From Gammaproteobacteria bacterium (GTDB lineage Bacteria > Pseudomonadota > Gammaproteobacteria > JAABTG01), in contig JASJBY010000121.1 in NCBI GenBank assembly GCA_030066245.1, positions 1 to 12,438 on the forward strand: DNA of 12,438 nt. Reading direction: 5' to 3'. A program made the position numbers and the translations under genes. Under the pieces are notes generated by a model. That model was not told the DNA's origin, ran no database searches, and saw only the letters and a list, made by a program, of their open reading frames with translations. Positions 1 to 7,038 of this stretch are shown one piece after another (positions within the stretch are counted from its first letter, which is position 1; every line of letters begins with the position of its first letter).

Positions 1-1709
1 AGGTGCTCTTCGTAGCTGAGGACAGGCACTCCCGGTTTTGAAATCCACAGATTCTCCAGGCACAGAAAGTCGATGTCCGTGCCCAGGAAAGTGCTGATGG
101 ATTCTTCTGGTGTTTCCACAATGGGCTGCCCGGCCACGTTGAAGCTCGTGTTGAGCAGCACCGGCGGGCCGTCTCGAAGCTCAGGCAGCTTCCTGCATAC
201 GGCGTAGAAGAACGGATTCTCTGCTTCGGTGACTGTCTGTACTCGACCCGTGCCGTCCGCATGGGTTACCGCGGGAATCTTCTCGTGGAATTCCGTTTTG
301 ATGGGAGAAACCAGCAGCATGAAGGGGCTGGCAATATTCTGGGAGAAAACCTCCGAGATGTTCTCCTCGGGTATGACAGGTGCAAAGGGCCTGAAGGCTT
401 CGCGAAACTTGACGCGCGCATTCAGGATTGCCTTCATCTCGGCGAAATTGGGGTCGGCCATGATGGACCTATGCCCGAGGGCACGCGGACCGAACTCACA
501 GCGTCCCTCTACGCGCGCCACAATATGGCCCTTTGAAAGCGCCTCGGCCGTTCTCGCCACGGCTTGTTCCGGAGTGAGCTCCTCCACCTTGATCTCGGCA
601 CCGAAGCGGGTAATCGCCTTCTGGATCTCGTCGGAGTCGTACGCCTTCCCGAGGGTGGCCTGGCGCATTTGGTGCCTTTGGCAGTTGGGCTCCTGGGTCA
701 CGTTGGCCCACAGGGCACATCCCGCCGCCACGCCGGCATCCCCGGCAGCCGGAAAGATGAAAATGTCTTCAAGGCCCAGATCGGCGAGCAGCTTGTAGTT
801 GGCCACCGAGTTCAGTGCCACGCCGCCTGCCAGGCAGACTTTGCGCAGACCTGTCTCCCGTACGGCTCGCCCGACGATGTGACGCAGGGCTTCCTCCAGC
901 TCTGTCTGAACCTTGCAAGCCAGGTCCACCAGGTACGGGCGCAGGTAGGGTTTACCCTCGCCGTTGTCGTGACGTTTCTCCAGCGCCGCGATCTCGAGGA
1001 AGATGTCGTAAGCGGAAATGCCTACCTCGTAGGAGTCATCGCGGATCTCGAACCAACGCTGCCAGTGGGGCTGTAGAGCGCCGTAGGGGGCGAGTCCCAT
1101 GAGTTTCCCCGCCTCGGGAACGGACACCGCCGTACCGACCTCGGTCGTGAAGCCGGCTTTGCGGCTGACGTATTCGTAGACGAAGCCCAGTGTCGACAGA
1201 GAGGCGAGATGGCTCGGCACCGAGTGACGGTAGAGCTCGGTCAGTTGACCGCCGCGGCCTTCGTAGAGGGTATAGGACTCGGTCTTCCGGTCCTCCGTGA
1301 CGTTGCCCGAGGCATCCACGACAAGGATCAGCGCATCGTCGAACCCCGATGGCCAGTAAGCGGTATACGCATGGGCCAGGTGGTGGCTCGGCACGCGGAG
1401 CACCTTGTCTGCCAGCTCAGGTGACAGCTTCCGGCGCAGAATCTCGGGACCATGGTCCACACCTGGCATATTCGCCGTGATGGAGGCCACCTCGCTCAGG
1501 CTGATTCCGCTGTACTCCAGGCAGTAACGGATGGCTTCGTCCGGAAGCTGTACCTGGGTGGGATCGCCGGCGGACTGATGAAGAAACCCGACACTGTGTT
1601 TCCGGCGGTCGAGCCGCTCCTGATGGATGGCGACTACGATCTCGCCGTCGGAGACGAGCGCCGCTGCTCGATCGTGACCCAGATTGATGCCAAGATGAAA
1701 CTTTGACAT
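1..1709 (-). CDS. O-carbamoyltransferase, NodU/CmcH/TobZ family (3' end cut by window edge)
   Basis: Reading the minus strand from the ATG at 1709 gives 569 uninterrupted codons with no stop before the left edge. The family (NodU, CmcH, TobZ) uses ATP and carbamoyl phosphate to make carbamoyladenylate, then transfers the carbamoyl group to a hydroxyl on a sugar, antibiotic or Nod factor. The N-terminal Kae1-like half shows HHLAHA (109-114) and VVDASG (130-135), where the family's metal and nucleotide ligands lie, then CLAGGVALN (292-300) and FPAAGDAG (319-326). The C-terminal YrdC-like half shows EGRCEFGPRALGHRS (401-415), KFREAFRPFAP (434-444) and LLNTSFNVAGQPIVETP (518-534). All family blocks are present, and since members are usually about 570-620 residues, little is missing. 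AGGA about 8 bases upstream supports the start. No glycosyltransferase or antibiotic gene is visible nearby, so the acceptor is unknown. Family assignment is firm; substrate is not. Confidence 0.95.
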   Translation of the reverse strand, partial: MSKFHLGINLGHDRAAALVSDGEIVVAIHQERLDRRKHSVGFLHQSAGDPTQVQLPDEAIRYCLEYSGISLSEVASITANMPGVDHGPEILRRKLSPELADKVLRVPSHHLAHAYTAYWPSGFDDALILVVDASGNVTEDRKTESYTLYEGRGGQLTELYRHSVPSHLASLSTLGFVYEYVSRKAGFTTEVGTAVSVPEAGKLMGLAPYGALQPHWQRWFEIRDDSYEVGISAYDIFLEIAALEKRHDNGEGKPYLRPYLVDLACKVQTELEEALRHIVGRAVRETGLRKVCLAGGVALNSVANYKLLADLGLEDIFIFPAAGDAGVAAGCALWANVTQEPNCQRHQMRQATLGKAYDSDEIQKAITRFGAEIKVEELTPEQAVARTAEALSKGHIVARVEGRCEFGPRALGHRSIMADPNFAEMKAILNARVKFREAFRPFAPVIPEENISEVFSQNIASPFMLLVSPIKTEFHEKIPAVTHADGTGRVQTVTEAENPFFYAVCRKLPELRDGPPVLLNTSFNVAGQPIVETPEESISTFLGTDIDFLCLENLWISKPGVPVLSYEEH

Positions 1710-2171
1710 CCGTTGTTCCTTATTAAGTAAGCTGTAAAGGCCAGACGTTACTGCGACGATGGCAGTTTGGTAGTTTGCTCATCCCCGCGAGCCGGTCGGC
1801 CGCGCTGCGTTATAACCCGGCTCCACTCCGCCCATGTCGGCGCTGCATCCCCACAACTTGAGCCGTTTACGCCGCTGCTATGGAGAAAAGACGGTCAGGG
1901 TTCACATTAGTGACGAGTGCGCCGCCGTGTGCGAGCCTTGAATGCCCCGAATGTACCCATCCTTAGCGTCGGCGCCTGGGTGGCCTTTAGGTACCGGCTC
2001 GGGATGGCGGGCAGAGTGGCAGGTTCTCGGCCCTGTCACTGGATGCCGCTTATCACGCGTCGCCGGCGGGGTTCTGCGGTACGATCTAACAAGGCGGGCA
2101 GGGGGAGGGGACACGCCGGTGCGGCTGCGCTGCGGGAGCGTCGATGCCGGCCGCGGCGCGGCGGTGGACCG
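1710..2171. other. 462-bp intergenic region, no gene recognised
   Basis: This lies between the PilZ stop and the carbamoyltransferase start, both minus strand. The short open frames here (for example minus 1902-2114 and plus 1917-2315) are rich in Arg, Pro and Ala, lack a ribosome-binding site and resemble no family. The end next to the carbamoyltransferase is comparatively AT-rich (about 1715-1735) and probably holds its promoter and leader, but no convincing -35/-10 pair could be fixed. No strong hairpin with a T-run was seen. Confidence 0.5.
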
Positions 2172-2591
2172 CTACTTGAGATTCGCGGCGAGAAACGCTT
2201 CCAGCGTCTCCTGGCCAGTGCCCAGAAACTCGATGACCTCGAGTCCCATGCAGGAGCGGTCGTCACCGGCGTCCCGGCTCCACACCACCCGGCAGCGCGC
2301 TTCGACCGGAACTGAGCCGGCTTCTCCGGGGAGCTGCACGAGCACGTCCAGCTCCTTGCTGGAGCTGGCCTGGCAAGCCCAACGCACCTGCAGCTCTGCA
2401 CGCCGGTCGAGGCGCAGGCCCAGGCCGCCCCGGGAAAGGTCCAGCACTTCGCCGTCGTAAGCCTCGCGGTCGCGACGCTGGCGGCGAATCTCTACTGTCA
2501 GGCTGGTCGGCAGGCGCTCGTCCTTGCGGCGATCTTCATACAGCTGCGCCCGGGTAGCGTCTTGAGTGCTCATCCTGGCCTCCGCTTTCAC
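2172..2591 (-). CDS. Single-domain PilZ protein (probable c-di-GMP receptor)
   Basis: A protein of 139 residues, or 133 from the alternative start, that is essentially one PilZ domain. PilZ domains bind cyclic di-GMP and pass the signal to motility, exopolysaccharide or other outputs. The two binding motifs are visible: RxxxR in RRKDERLP (R22 and R26, counted from the GTG start) and D-x-S-x-G-G in LDLSRGGLG (D51, S53, G55, G56). The following beta-strand region reads like the usual barrel, with no signal peptide or membrane segment, so it is cytoplasmic. Two starts compete: GTG at 2591 with AAGGAG four bases upstream, and ATG at 2573 with GGAGG five bases upstream. I cannot choose, and the domain is complete either way. 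It follows guaB1-like on the same strand after about 120 bp. No diguanylate cyclase or phosphodiesterase is fully inside the window. Confidence 0.9.
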   Translation of the reverse strand: MKAEARMSTQDATRAQLYEDRRKDERLPTSLTVEIRRQRRDREAYDGEVLDLSRGGLGLRLDRRAELQVRWACQASSSKELDVLVQLPGEAGSVPVEARCRVVWSRDAGDDRSCMGLEVIEFLGTGQETLEAFLAANLK

Positions 2592-2712
2592 TGTGCTCCT
2601 TCCGACTAAGTAATATCGGCATATGGCCGCGGTGGTTGAGGCGGGTGGGTGGTCGCAGAGCTTGTGCCCGGCTAGCCCGGTCGGCGGCGCGCGTGCCTCT
2701 GGCCGAAGTCCG

Positions 2713-4161
2713 TCAGGGGTGGATCTCGCTGCGGGGCATGCCCTCCACGAAACCCGCCGGGCCCTGTACGCCGACGACGGCCTTGCGGTGGAACTCTTCG
2801 CAGTTGCCCGCGCCCACGTAGGTGAACGCCGACTGAAGCCCGGTCAGCAGCTCGGTGAGAATGCGACCTACGCTGTCCCGACCCTCGGTGATATAAATGC
2901 GAGAGCTGGAGATGCCTTCTCTGAACAGGGATTTCCTGGCCCGCTCGAAGCTGTCGAGCCCGGCAGTGCGCTCGCTGACGGCGCGCGCGCTGGCCATGCC
3001 ATGGTTCTCCTTGTAGAGCAGGCCTTCGCGGTCTTCCATCACGTCCCCCGGACTCTCCAGCGTGCCTGCCAGCAGGCTTCCGACCATTACCCGGGCGGCG
3101 CCGGCGGCCAGATACAGGGCCACGTCGCGGGGCGCACGGACGCCGCCATCCGCCCAGACCTGCTTGCCCAGGCGGCGTGCCTCGCGGGCACAGTGAAGGA
3201 CGGTGGTGAAAGTGGGGCGGCCTACTCCCGTCTGCATACGGGTGGTGCACATGGCTCCAGGCCCGATATTCACCTTGACCACGTCGGCGCCGGCTTCCAC
3301 CAGGTCGCGAACCCCCTCGACGGTGCACACGTTGCCGGCCACGATAGGGGTCTCAGACCCGACCGCGGCTCTGACCTCGCGCAACGCGTCCAGCATGCGT
3401 CGCTGATGTCCGTGCGCCGTGTCGAGCACGATGACGTCTACTCCCTGCGCCTGTAACCGCGCCGCCACGTCCCGGGCACTCGAGGCGATGCTTACGGCGG
3501 CCGCGACCATGAGCCGGCCCTCGGGATCCAGCGACGGTGTGCCCAGCTCCAGGCGCACCGCGTCGTTGCGGGTAAGCACGCCGCACAGCTGCCCGCCGGC
3601 GTCCACCACCGGCGCCGCCTTCACTCGGTTTGCCTCCAGAAGGCGGAAGGCGTCCCGATTTGGCATGCCCTCCGGGATCGTGACCGGCTGGGGCGACATC
3701 ACCCCTTCCACCGGCGAGTACTGGTCTTTTCCGCGCAGATCAGCCTGGGTGACGATGCCGACAGGCCGGCGGTTCTGGTCGACGACCACGACCATGTCGT
3801 GGGCCCGTTTGCGGATGATTCCCTGAACGTCCCGCAGGGTTGCGTCGGGCAACACCGTAAGCGCCGTGTCATAGTGAGGCGTGGCTTGTTTCATGAAGCC
3901 CACGATTCTCTCTACGGTGGCCAGGTCCATGTCCTGGGGCAGGACGCCGAGTCCGCCGTAGCGGGCCATGGACTGGGCCATCCGCTTTCCCGTCACGGCA
4001 CTCATGTTGGCCGAAACCAGGGGCAGGGAACTGCCAGGAAAATCCACCGGGCTCAAGTCTGTCTCCAGCCGTGTACTGCCGTCGAAGTACCCCGGGACGA
4101 TGAATACATCGTCCAGGGCGAGCTCCAACTGCGCGTCTCGTTCCGGGTGTAGAAACTGCAT
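2713..4161 (-). CDS. guaB1: GuaB1-family IMP dehydrogenase/GMP reductase-related protein with CBS domains
   Basis: The protein has 482 residues, the usual length for IMPDH and GuaB1. It has a TIM barrel interrupted by a CBS pair (about residues 95-205, including MVVVVDQNRRPVGIVTQ and AAPVVDAGGQLCGVLTR). Barrel motifs: LDDVFIVP (16-23), VSANMSAVTG (49-58), VLDTAHGH (245-252), AGNV (275-278), the catalytic loop NIGPGAMCTTRMQTGVGRP with Cys305, and WADGG (336-340). The C-terminal blocks ESPGDVMEDREG, ENHGMASARAV, FREGISSSR, TYVGAGN and AVVGVQ are typical of GuaB1 rather than canonical IMPDH (GuaB) or short GMP reductase (GuaC). Mycobacterial GuaB1 is known to be a GMP reductase (GMP + NADPH to IMP + NH3), with the CBS domains controlling activity. 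I infer the same reaction here, untested. AAGGAAG seven bases upstream supports the ATG. It follows the CMD-Rieske gene after 128 bp. Confidence 0.92.
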   Translation of the reverse strand: MQFLHPERDAQLELALDDVFIVPGYFDGSTRLETDLSPVDFPGSSLPLVSANMSAVTGKRMAQSMARYGGLGVLPQDMDLATVERIVGFMKQATPHYDTALTVLPDATLRDVQGIIRKRAHDMVVVVDQNRRPVGIVTQADLRGKDQYSPVEGVMSPQPVTIPEGMPNRDAFRLLEANRVKAAPVVDAGGQLCGVLTRNDAVRLELGTPSLDPEGRLMVAAAVSIASSARDVAARLQAQGVDVIVLDTAHGHQRRMLDALREVRAAVGSETPIVAGNVCTVEGVRDLVEAGADVVKVNIGPGAMCTTRMQTGVGRPTFTTVLHCAREARRLGKQVWADGGVRAPRDVALYLAAGAARVMVGSLLAGTLESPGDVMEDREGLLYKENHGMASARAVSERTAGLDSFERARKSLFREGISSSRIYITEGRDSVGRILTELLTGLQSAFTYVGAGNCEEFHRKAVVGVQGPAGFVEGMPRSEIHP

Positions 4162-4289
4162 TCAGGCTTCCTTTTCGCAAGCGGTATGCAGGAGTGCTCG
4201 CAGGCACAGGGCCTTTCCGAGGTGGTGCCGGCGAGCGCCCTCGCGCGGCCGCCGGCATGGTTCAGTACACAGGTCCGGCAGGGACTGAA

Positions 4290-4916
4290 TCACCAGTAGG
4301 CGAGCAGTCTCGCACCTTCGACCTTGGACTCGAAGCGCTTCAACGGCCGATTGCCTTTCTCGACGCACTCCCCGCTCTCGATGTCGAAGGCCCACTGGTG
4401 TTTCGGGCACGTCAGCTTCTGATTCTCCAGTGACAGCTCCGGTATGTTCGTCACCTGGTGAGGGCAGCGGCTGTCATAGACATGCAGCTCCGCATCGCTG
4501 CGGTATACAAAGACGCTGCGACCATCGCTGTCGAAGTAGGACGTCTGCCCCACCGGAACCTGCTCCAGGGCGGCCACATCGTGCCAGCGGGGGGTTTCAT
4601 CGAGCATCTCGGGCCGAAACTCCGGGATGTCCATGTCGAGAAGGATTTCGGTAGCCCAGACGATCTTTGCGAGACCGAGAACTGGGAAAGCCATGAGCAG
4701 GGCATCAAGTATTTCATTCGCTGTGCAGCCATCCCTCAGCGCGCGGGACAGGTATTGGCGAAAGCCCGGCTCGGTCTGCACGGCTACCTTCGTGATCACC
4801 GAAATCAAGTCCCGGGTTTTTGGGTCCAGGTGCTGGCCGGCTTCTTTCAGAAACTTGAAGTAACCGCCCATGGCATCGGGCCTGGCCTTCACCAGGTAAT
4901 TCAGCGCGTCGCTCAT
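4290..4916 (-). CDS. Carboxymuconolactone decarboxylase/AhpD-like domain fused to a Rieske [2Fe-2S] domain
   Basis: A two-domain protein of 208 residues. Residues 1-105 resemble the helical CMD/AhpD fold: LDPKTRDLISVITKVAV, then ALRDGCTANEILDALLMAFPVLG, the usual helix pair. The CxxC pair of peroxidase-active AhpD is absent: where it would lie, the sequence reads AVQTEPGFRQYL. Residues about 108-208 are a complete Rieske ferredoxin domain with C151-P-H153 and C170-P-K-H173 separated by 16 residues, the normal CxH-(15-17)-CxxH ligand set, followed by WAFDIESGECV. CPHQ and the short loop recall ring-hydroxylating monooxygenase ferredoxins such as TmoC. No signal peptide, so probably cytoplasmic. 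It would carry single electrons, and the CMD half could bind a small substrate or oligomerise. No oxygenase or reductase partner is in the window. GGAG nine bases upstream supports the ATG. Domain calls are firm; function is unknown. Confidence 0.9.
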   Translation of the reverse strand: MSDALNYLVKARPDAMGGYFKFLKEAGQHLDPKTRDLISVITKVAVQTEPGFRQYLSRALRDGCTANEILDALLMAFPVLGLAKIVWATEILLDMDIPEFRPEMLDETPRWHDVAALEQVPVGQTSYFDSDGRSVFVYRSDAELHVYDSRCPHQVTNIPELSLENQKLTCPKHQWAFDIESGECVEKGNRPLKRFESKVEGARLLAYW

Positions 4917-5018
4917 GTGGAACGTCTCCAGTCGTGAACCTGTTGGAAAAATAGTTGCGGTGCCGGCAGATCGTGGCTGTCTCCGCGACTCGTAACCGGT
5001 TTCCGCTCAGTCGTGGCG

Positions 5019-5028
5019 AATGATAATC
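5019..5028. promoter_or_regulatory. Weak Fur-box-like sequence upstream of the CMD-Rieske gene
   Basis: The bases AATGATAATC match the central ten positions of the 19-base Fur consensus, but the flanks match poorly, giving about 12 of 19 overall. It lies about 100 bases upstream of the CMD-Rieske start, in the 279-bp gap 4917-5195. Iron control of an iron-sulfur protein would make sense, but a match of this quality can occur by chance. Confidence 0.15.
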
Positions 5029-5195
5029 GACGTGCCCGCCCAGACCAGGGTCCACCTGCGCAAAGTACCGGGGTGGCGCAGCCGCGTGTTACCGAGCCCC
5101 TGTGCCACGACCGCGTGTCAGCCGCCCGCTTTCGCTGGCGCCCGGCGGTGCGCTGCGCGCCGGTATTGGACGCCCATGTCGATGACAGAGACCGG

Positions 5196-5708
5196 CTAGA
5201 TCTGCAGATCCAGCTCCTCGTCGTCACCTGATTGTTTGCGCGCGTGAATTCGCTCGGCCAGGTGGGTCTGCACTTCCCTCAGGGCATCGTCCCAGACGCT
5301 GGGGCTTTCTTTCCAGCGTCCTTCCACCGTATACACGACGGTCGCGCCGGTCTGTGCGTCCCGCACCACGAGGGCCTCGTACGGTGCCAGGTCGAGAGCG
5401 TCCACGCCCGGTACGATGGGCCACGGATCGCCCTCTGAATCCACATGCCAGCCCACCACGTGAGCCTCGAATCGGACCCCCTCGTCCAGAGCAAAGCTGG
5501 CGGCGACGAATTCGGCACCGGCGGGCAGCGTTACCGAGGTGCCCGCCTTCTTAATCTTTCGATAGTGCGATGCGGCTACATCCTTGCTGCCACTGTCCCG
5601 GGTTTCCACGACAAACGAGATCTGCCCGGACGTGCCTTTGACCTGTCGCAGACGTTTGATGTGGTCCACGTGGATGAGGGCGTCTCCCACATCTACGAAC
5701 TTGGTCAT
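5196..5708 (-). CDS. Uncharacterised cytoplasmic protein, 170 residues
   Basis: The frame stays open to 5861, but the ATG at 5708 has GGGAG nine bases upstream and begins the protein-like sequence MTKFVDVGDALIHVDHIKRL, so I take it as the start. I do not recognise the family. The protein is mixed alpha/beta, with no signal peptide, membrane span or cysteine cluster. The middle is rich in beta-type stretches (QISFVVETRD, EALVVRDAQTGATVVYTVEG), and the end is charged (HLAERIHARKQSGDDEELDLQI). The opening VGDALIHVDHIKRLR resembles the small barrel-like openings of ligand-binding or scaffold proteins, but this is not diagnostic. It is the first of the minus-strand series, 279 bp upstream of the CMD-Rieske gene. 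Codon use looks like that of its neighbours. Coding status is likely from the ribosome-binding site and composition. Confidence 0.75.
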   Translation of the reverse strand: MTKFVDVGDALIHVDHIKRLRQVKGTSGQISFVVETRDSGSKDVAASHYRKIKKAGTSVTLPAGAEFVAASFALDEGVRFEAHVVGWHVDSEGDPWPIVPGVDALDLAPYEALVVRDAQTGATVVYTVEGRWKESPSVWDDALREVQTHLAERIHARKQSGDDEELDLQI

Positions 5709-6306
5709 GACCGTGCACTCCCTTCGCTTGCAGAATCCAAACCCGTCGACATGAGGTAAATATATCTGAAATCGCACTTGACGGGGCTGCGGTCCGGTAG
5801 CCACAGCGCCAGGCCCATGGGCTGTAACAGTCCCGGTGATGAGCACCTGTTCGGCGCTCACCGCAGCCTTGCCCAGACGGGCTCAGCGCGAGCGGTCGCC
5901 TGCATGTGGTGCGCCGCGCACCGCGACGGGGCAACGCCGGCGTGGGCGCCGTCGTTGGGCAGGCTTCGCTCGCCCTCGCTTCCCAAGGACTCCGGCCAGC
6001 AAGGCAACCGCACGCTCATGGTCAGCGGGACCGGTCGTCGCTTGCGCTTGGGGAGCCCGCGCCGGCCGTGTTGACCTGTCTGCCGGCAGCGGCCGTCGCG
6101 CGCCGGTAGAAGCTTCACAGACTCGATAAGATTTGGAACGGTGTTTGCTGGTGCAGTGTTCGAGAACCCAGAGAGCGTCGCCCCCACCCACAAGGTATGC
6201 CACTCTGCCGGCGGCGCGGGTTGACTGCGGTCCTCGGGCAAGGCATGGGCAGTGCCACAGACATAGCCTGCGGTCGAGGGACTTGCTCACAGTGGAGGTG
6301 CTGAGT
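5709..6306. other. 598-bp GC-rich divergent intergenic region, no gene recognised
   Basis: This separates the divergent 5708 and 6307 starts. The part next to 5708 carries a short AT-rich patch (about 5757-5772, containing TATATT on the minus strand) that could hold a promoter, but there is no matching -35. Several overlapping open frames (minus 5858-6241, plus 5836-6129, plus 5778-6074) cover about 5780-6240. Their products are Arg/Ala/Pro-rich and low in aromatic residues, without convincing ribosome-binding sites, as expected of non-coding GC-rich DNA. No tRNA cloverleaf could be folded. It may be a decayed gene or dispersed repeat. Confidence 0.45.
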
Positions 6307-6531
6307 ATGAGTTTGCTGTTCGTCCTATTGGCGGCCTGGGTTGTTGGAGCGGTTGTCGTGCTTGCCTTTTTGAGCGGCGCTCAGCGGTTGGACAGCCCAG
6401 GCGACGGGGCCATCGCCCGCGAGGTCAATCCGGCAGCGCCCGCGGAGGCGATGGCGCAAGTGCCGCTGAAGGACGCAGGGGCTCGTGACTTGCCACGATT
6501 CCGGTCCTGGATTAATTCGGGCGGGAAATGA
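6307..6531 (+). CDS. Small single-span membrane protein, 74 residues, unknown function
   Basis: The ATG at 6307 has GGAGG eight bases upstream. The product opens with a hydrophobic helix, MSLLFVLLAAWVVGAVVVLA (residues 1-20), then a short hydrophilic tail rich in Ala, Pro and charged residues, ending LPRFRSWINSGGK. It has no Cys after the helix and no signal-peptidase site that would clearly release it, so an inner-membrane protein with the tail on one side is most likely. The open frame extends upstream to 6133, but that part is Arg-rich and lacks the good ribosome-binding site. The stop lies two bases from the stop of the convergent glycine-zipper gene. I do not recognise a family. Confidence 0.6.
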   Translation: MSLLFVLLAAWVVGAVVVLAFLSGAQRLDSPGDGAIAREVNPAAPAEAMAQVPLKDAGARDLPRFRSWINSGGK

Positions 6532-6533
6532 CG

Positions 6534-7013
6534 CTAGCGCCAGCCGATGACATCGTAGCCTTTGTCTCGAAGGCAACGTTCCACGTAGCGCCGGAGTATC
6601 GGGGTCGGCTCCCCCGAGCGCAGGCTGCCACGCACGGCGCCTGCCGCCCCGCCCGCTGCGGCGCCGGCTGCCGCGCGGTTGCCGACATCCCCGCGAACCG
6701 TGCCGTAAGCGCCGCCGGCAGCGCCGCCGACAGCCGCGCCGGCTCCTGCCTCCTTGGCAACACCTAACGCACGATTCTCATGAAATCCACCGCTTCGCGC
6801 CGCCTCCACACAGGCGTCGATATCCTTGTCCGCTCTCGCCTTGCCCATGCGCTGGTAGTGGCTGTCAGGGTACAGCACCGGACGCTGGGCGCTACAACCC
6901 GAGCCGAGAAAGCTCAAGGCGCACAAGCAGGCGAGTACCCGGTAGCTCCCAAGCGCCGTCCCGGCTCTGTTCCCTCCGGGCCTGCCGCCAAACAGTCCGT
7001 GTACCCCCGTCAT
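6534..7013 (-). CDS. Glycine-zipper envelope lipoprotein
   Basis: A protein of 159 residues with three parts. Residues about 24-40 (YRVLACLCALSFLGSGC) are a signal sequence ending in a lipobox-like GSGC at Cys40, slightly off the [LVI]xxC rule because Leu is at -4. Residues 88-129 are a glycine zipper (GAGAAVGGAAGGAYG and AAAGAAAGGAAGAVRG), a membrane-packing motif of outer-membrane-associated lipoproteins. The end CLRDKGYDVIGWR is a tail seen in many proteobacterial glycine-zipper lipoproteins. Cys68 and Cys147 could form a disulfide across the zipper. The start is uncertain: ATG 7013 has no clear ribosome-binding site, and its first 22 residues make a long n-region, but no better in-frame start precedes the hydrophobic core. 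It follows the PF03640 gene by 25 bp on the same strand, probably one transcript. Function is structural or unknown. Confidence 0.85.
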   Translation of the reverse strand: MTGVHGLFGGRPGGNRAGTALGSYRVLACLCALSFLGSGCSAQRPVLYPDSHYQRMGKARADKDIDACVEAARSGGFHENRALGVAKEAGAGAAVGGAAGGAYGTVRGDVGNRAAAGAAAGGAAGAVRGSLRSGEPTPILRRYVERCLRDKGYDVIGWR

Positions 7014-7038
7014 TTCTGTTGCGTTGCGGGCACTGGGG

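Noticed and set aside
229..1076. Several plus-strand open frames (for example 229-798 and 564-1076)
   Set aside because: They are shadows of the carbamoyltransferase, which reads through without a stop on the minus strand with all family motifs.
1858..1884. Plus-strand promoter-like pair TTGAGC / TATGGA
   Set aside because: The spacing is only 15 bases, the matches are partial, and no gene follows on the plus strand.
2623..3456. 277-codon plus-strand open frame
   Set aside because: It is antisense to the GuaB1-family gene, whose catalytic loop and CBS domains are clear on the minus strand.
5199..5210. Perfect 12-bp palindrome GATCTGCAGATC
   Set aside because: It lies within the last codons of the 170-residue gene, encodes ordinary residues and has no T-run, so it is probably chance.
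6120..6200. Possible tRNA from a GTTCGAGAACC stretch
   Set aside because: It looks like a T-arm, but no acceptor, D-arm or anticodon stem could be paired around it on either strand.
5858..6290. Two minus-strand open frames of 127 and 135 codons as possible genes
   Set aside because: They overlap each other and plus-strand frames, are Arg/Pro-rich, lack ribosome-binding sites and match no family I know. The region is reported as unexplained instead.
6528..6542. Near-palindrome around CGCTAGCG between the convergent 6531 and 6534 stops, as a bidirectional terminator
   Set aside because: It is short, imperfect beyond 8 bp and lacks T-runs on either side.
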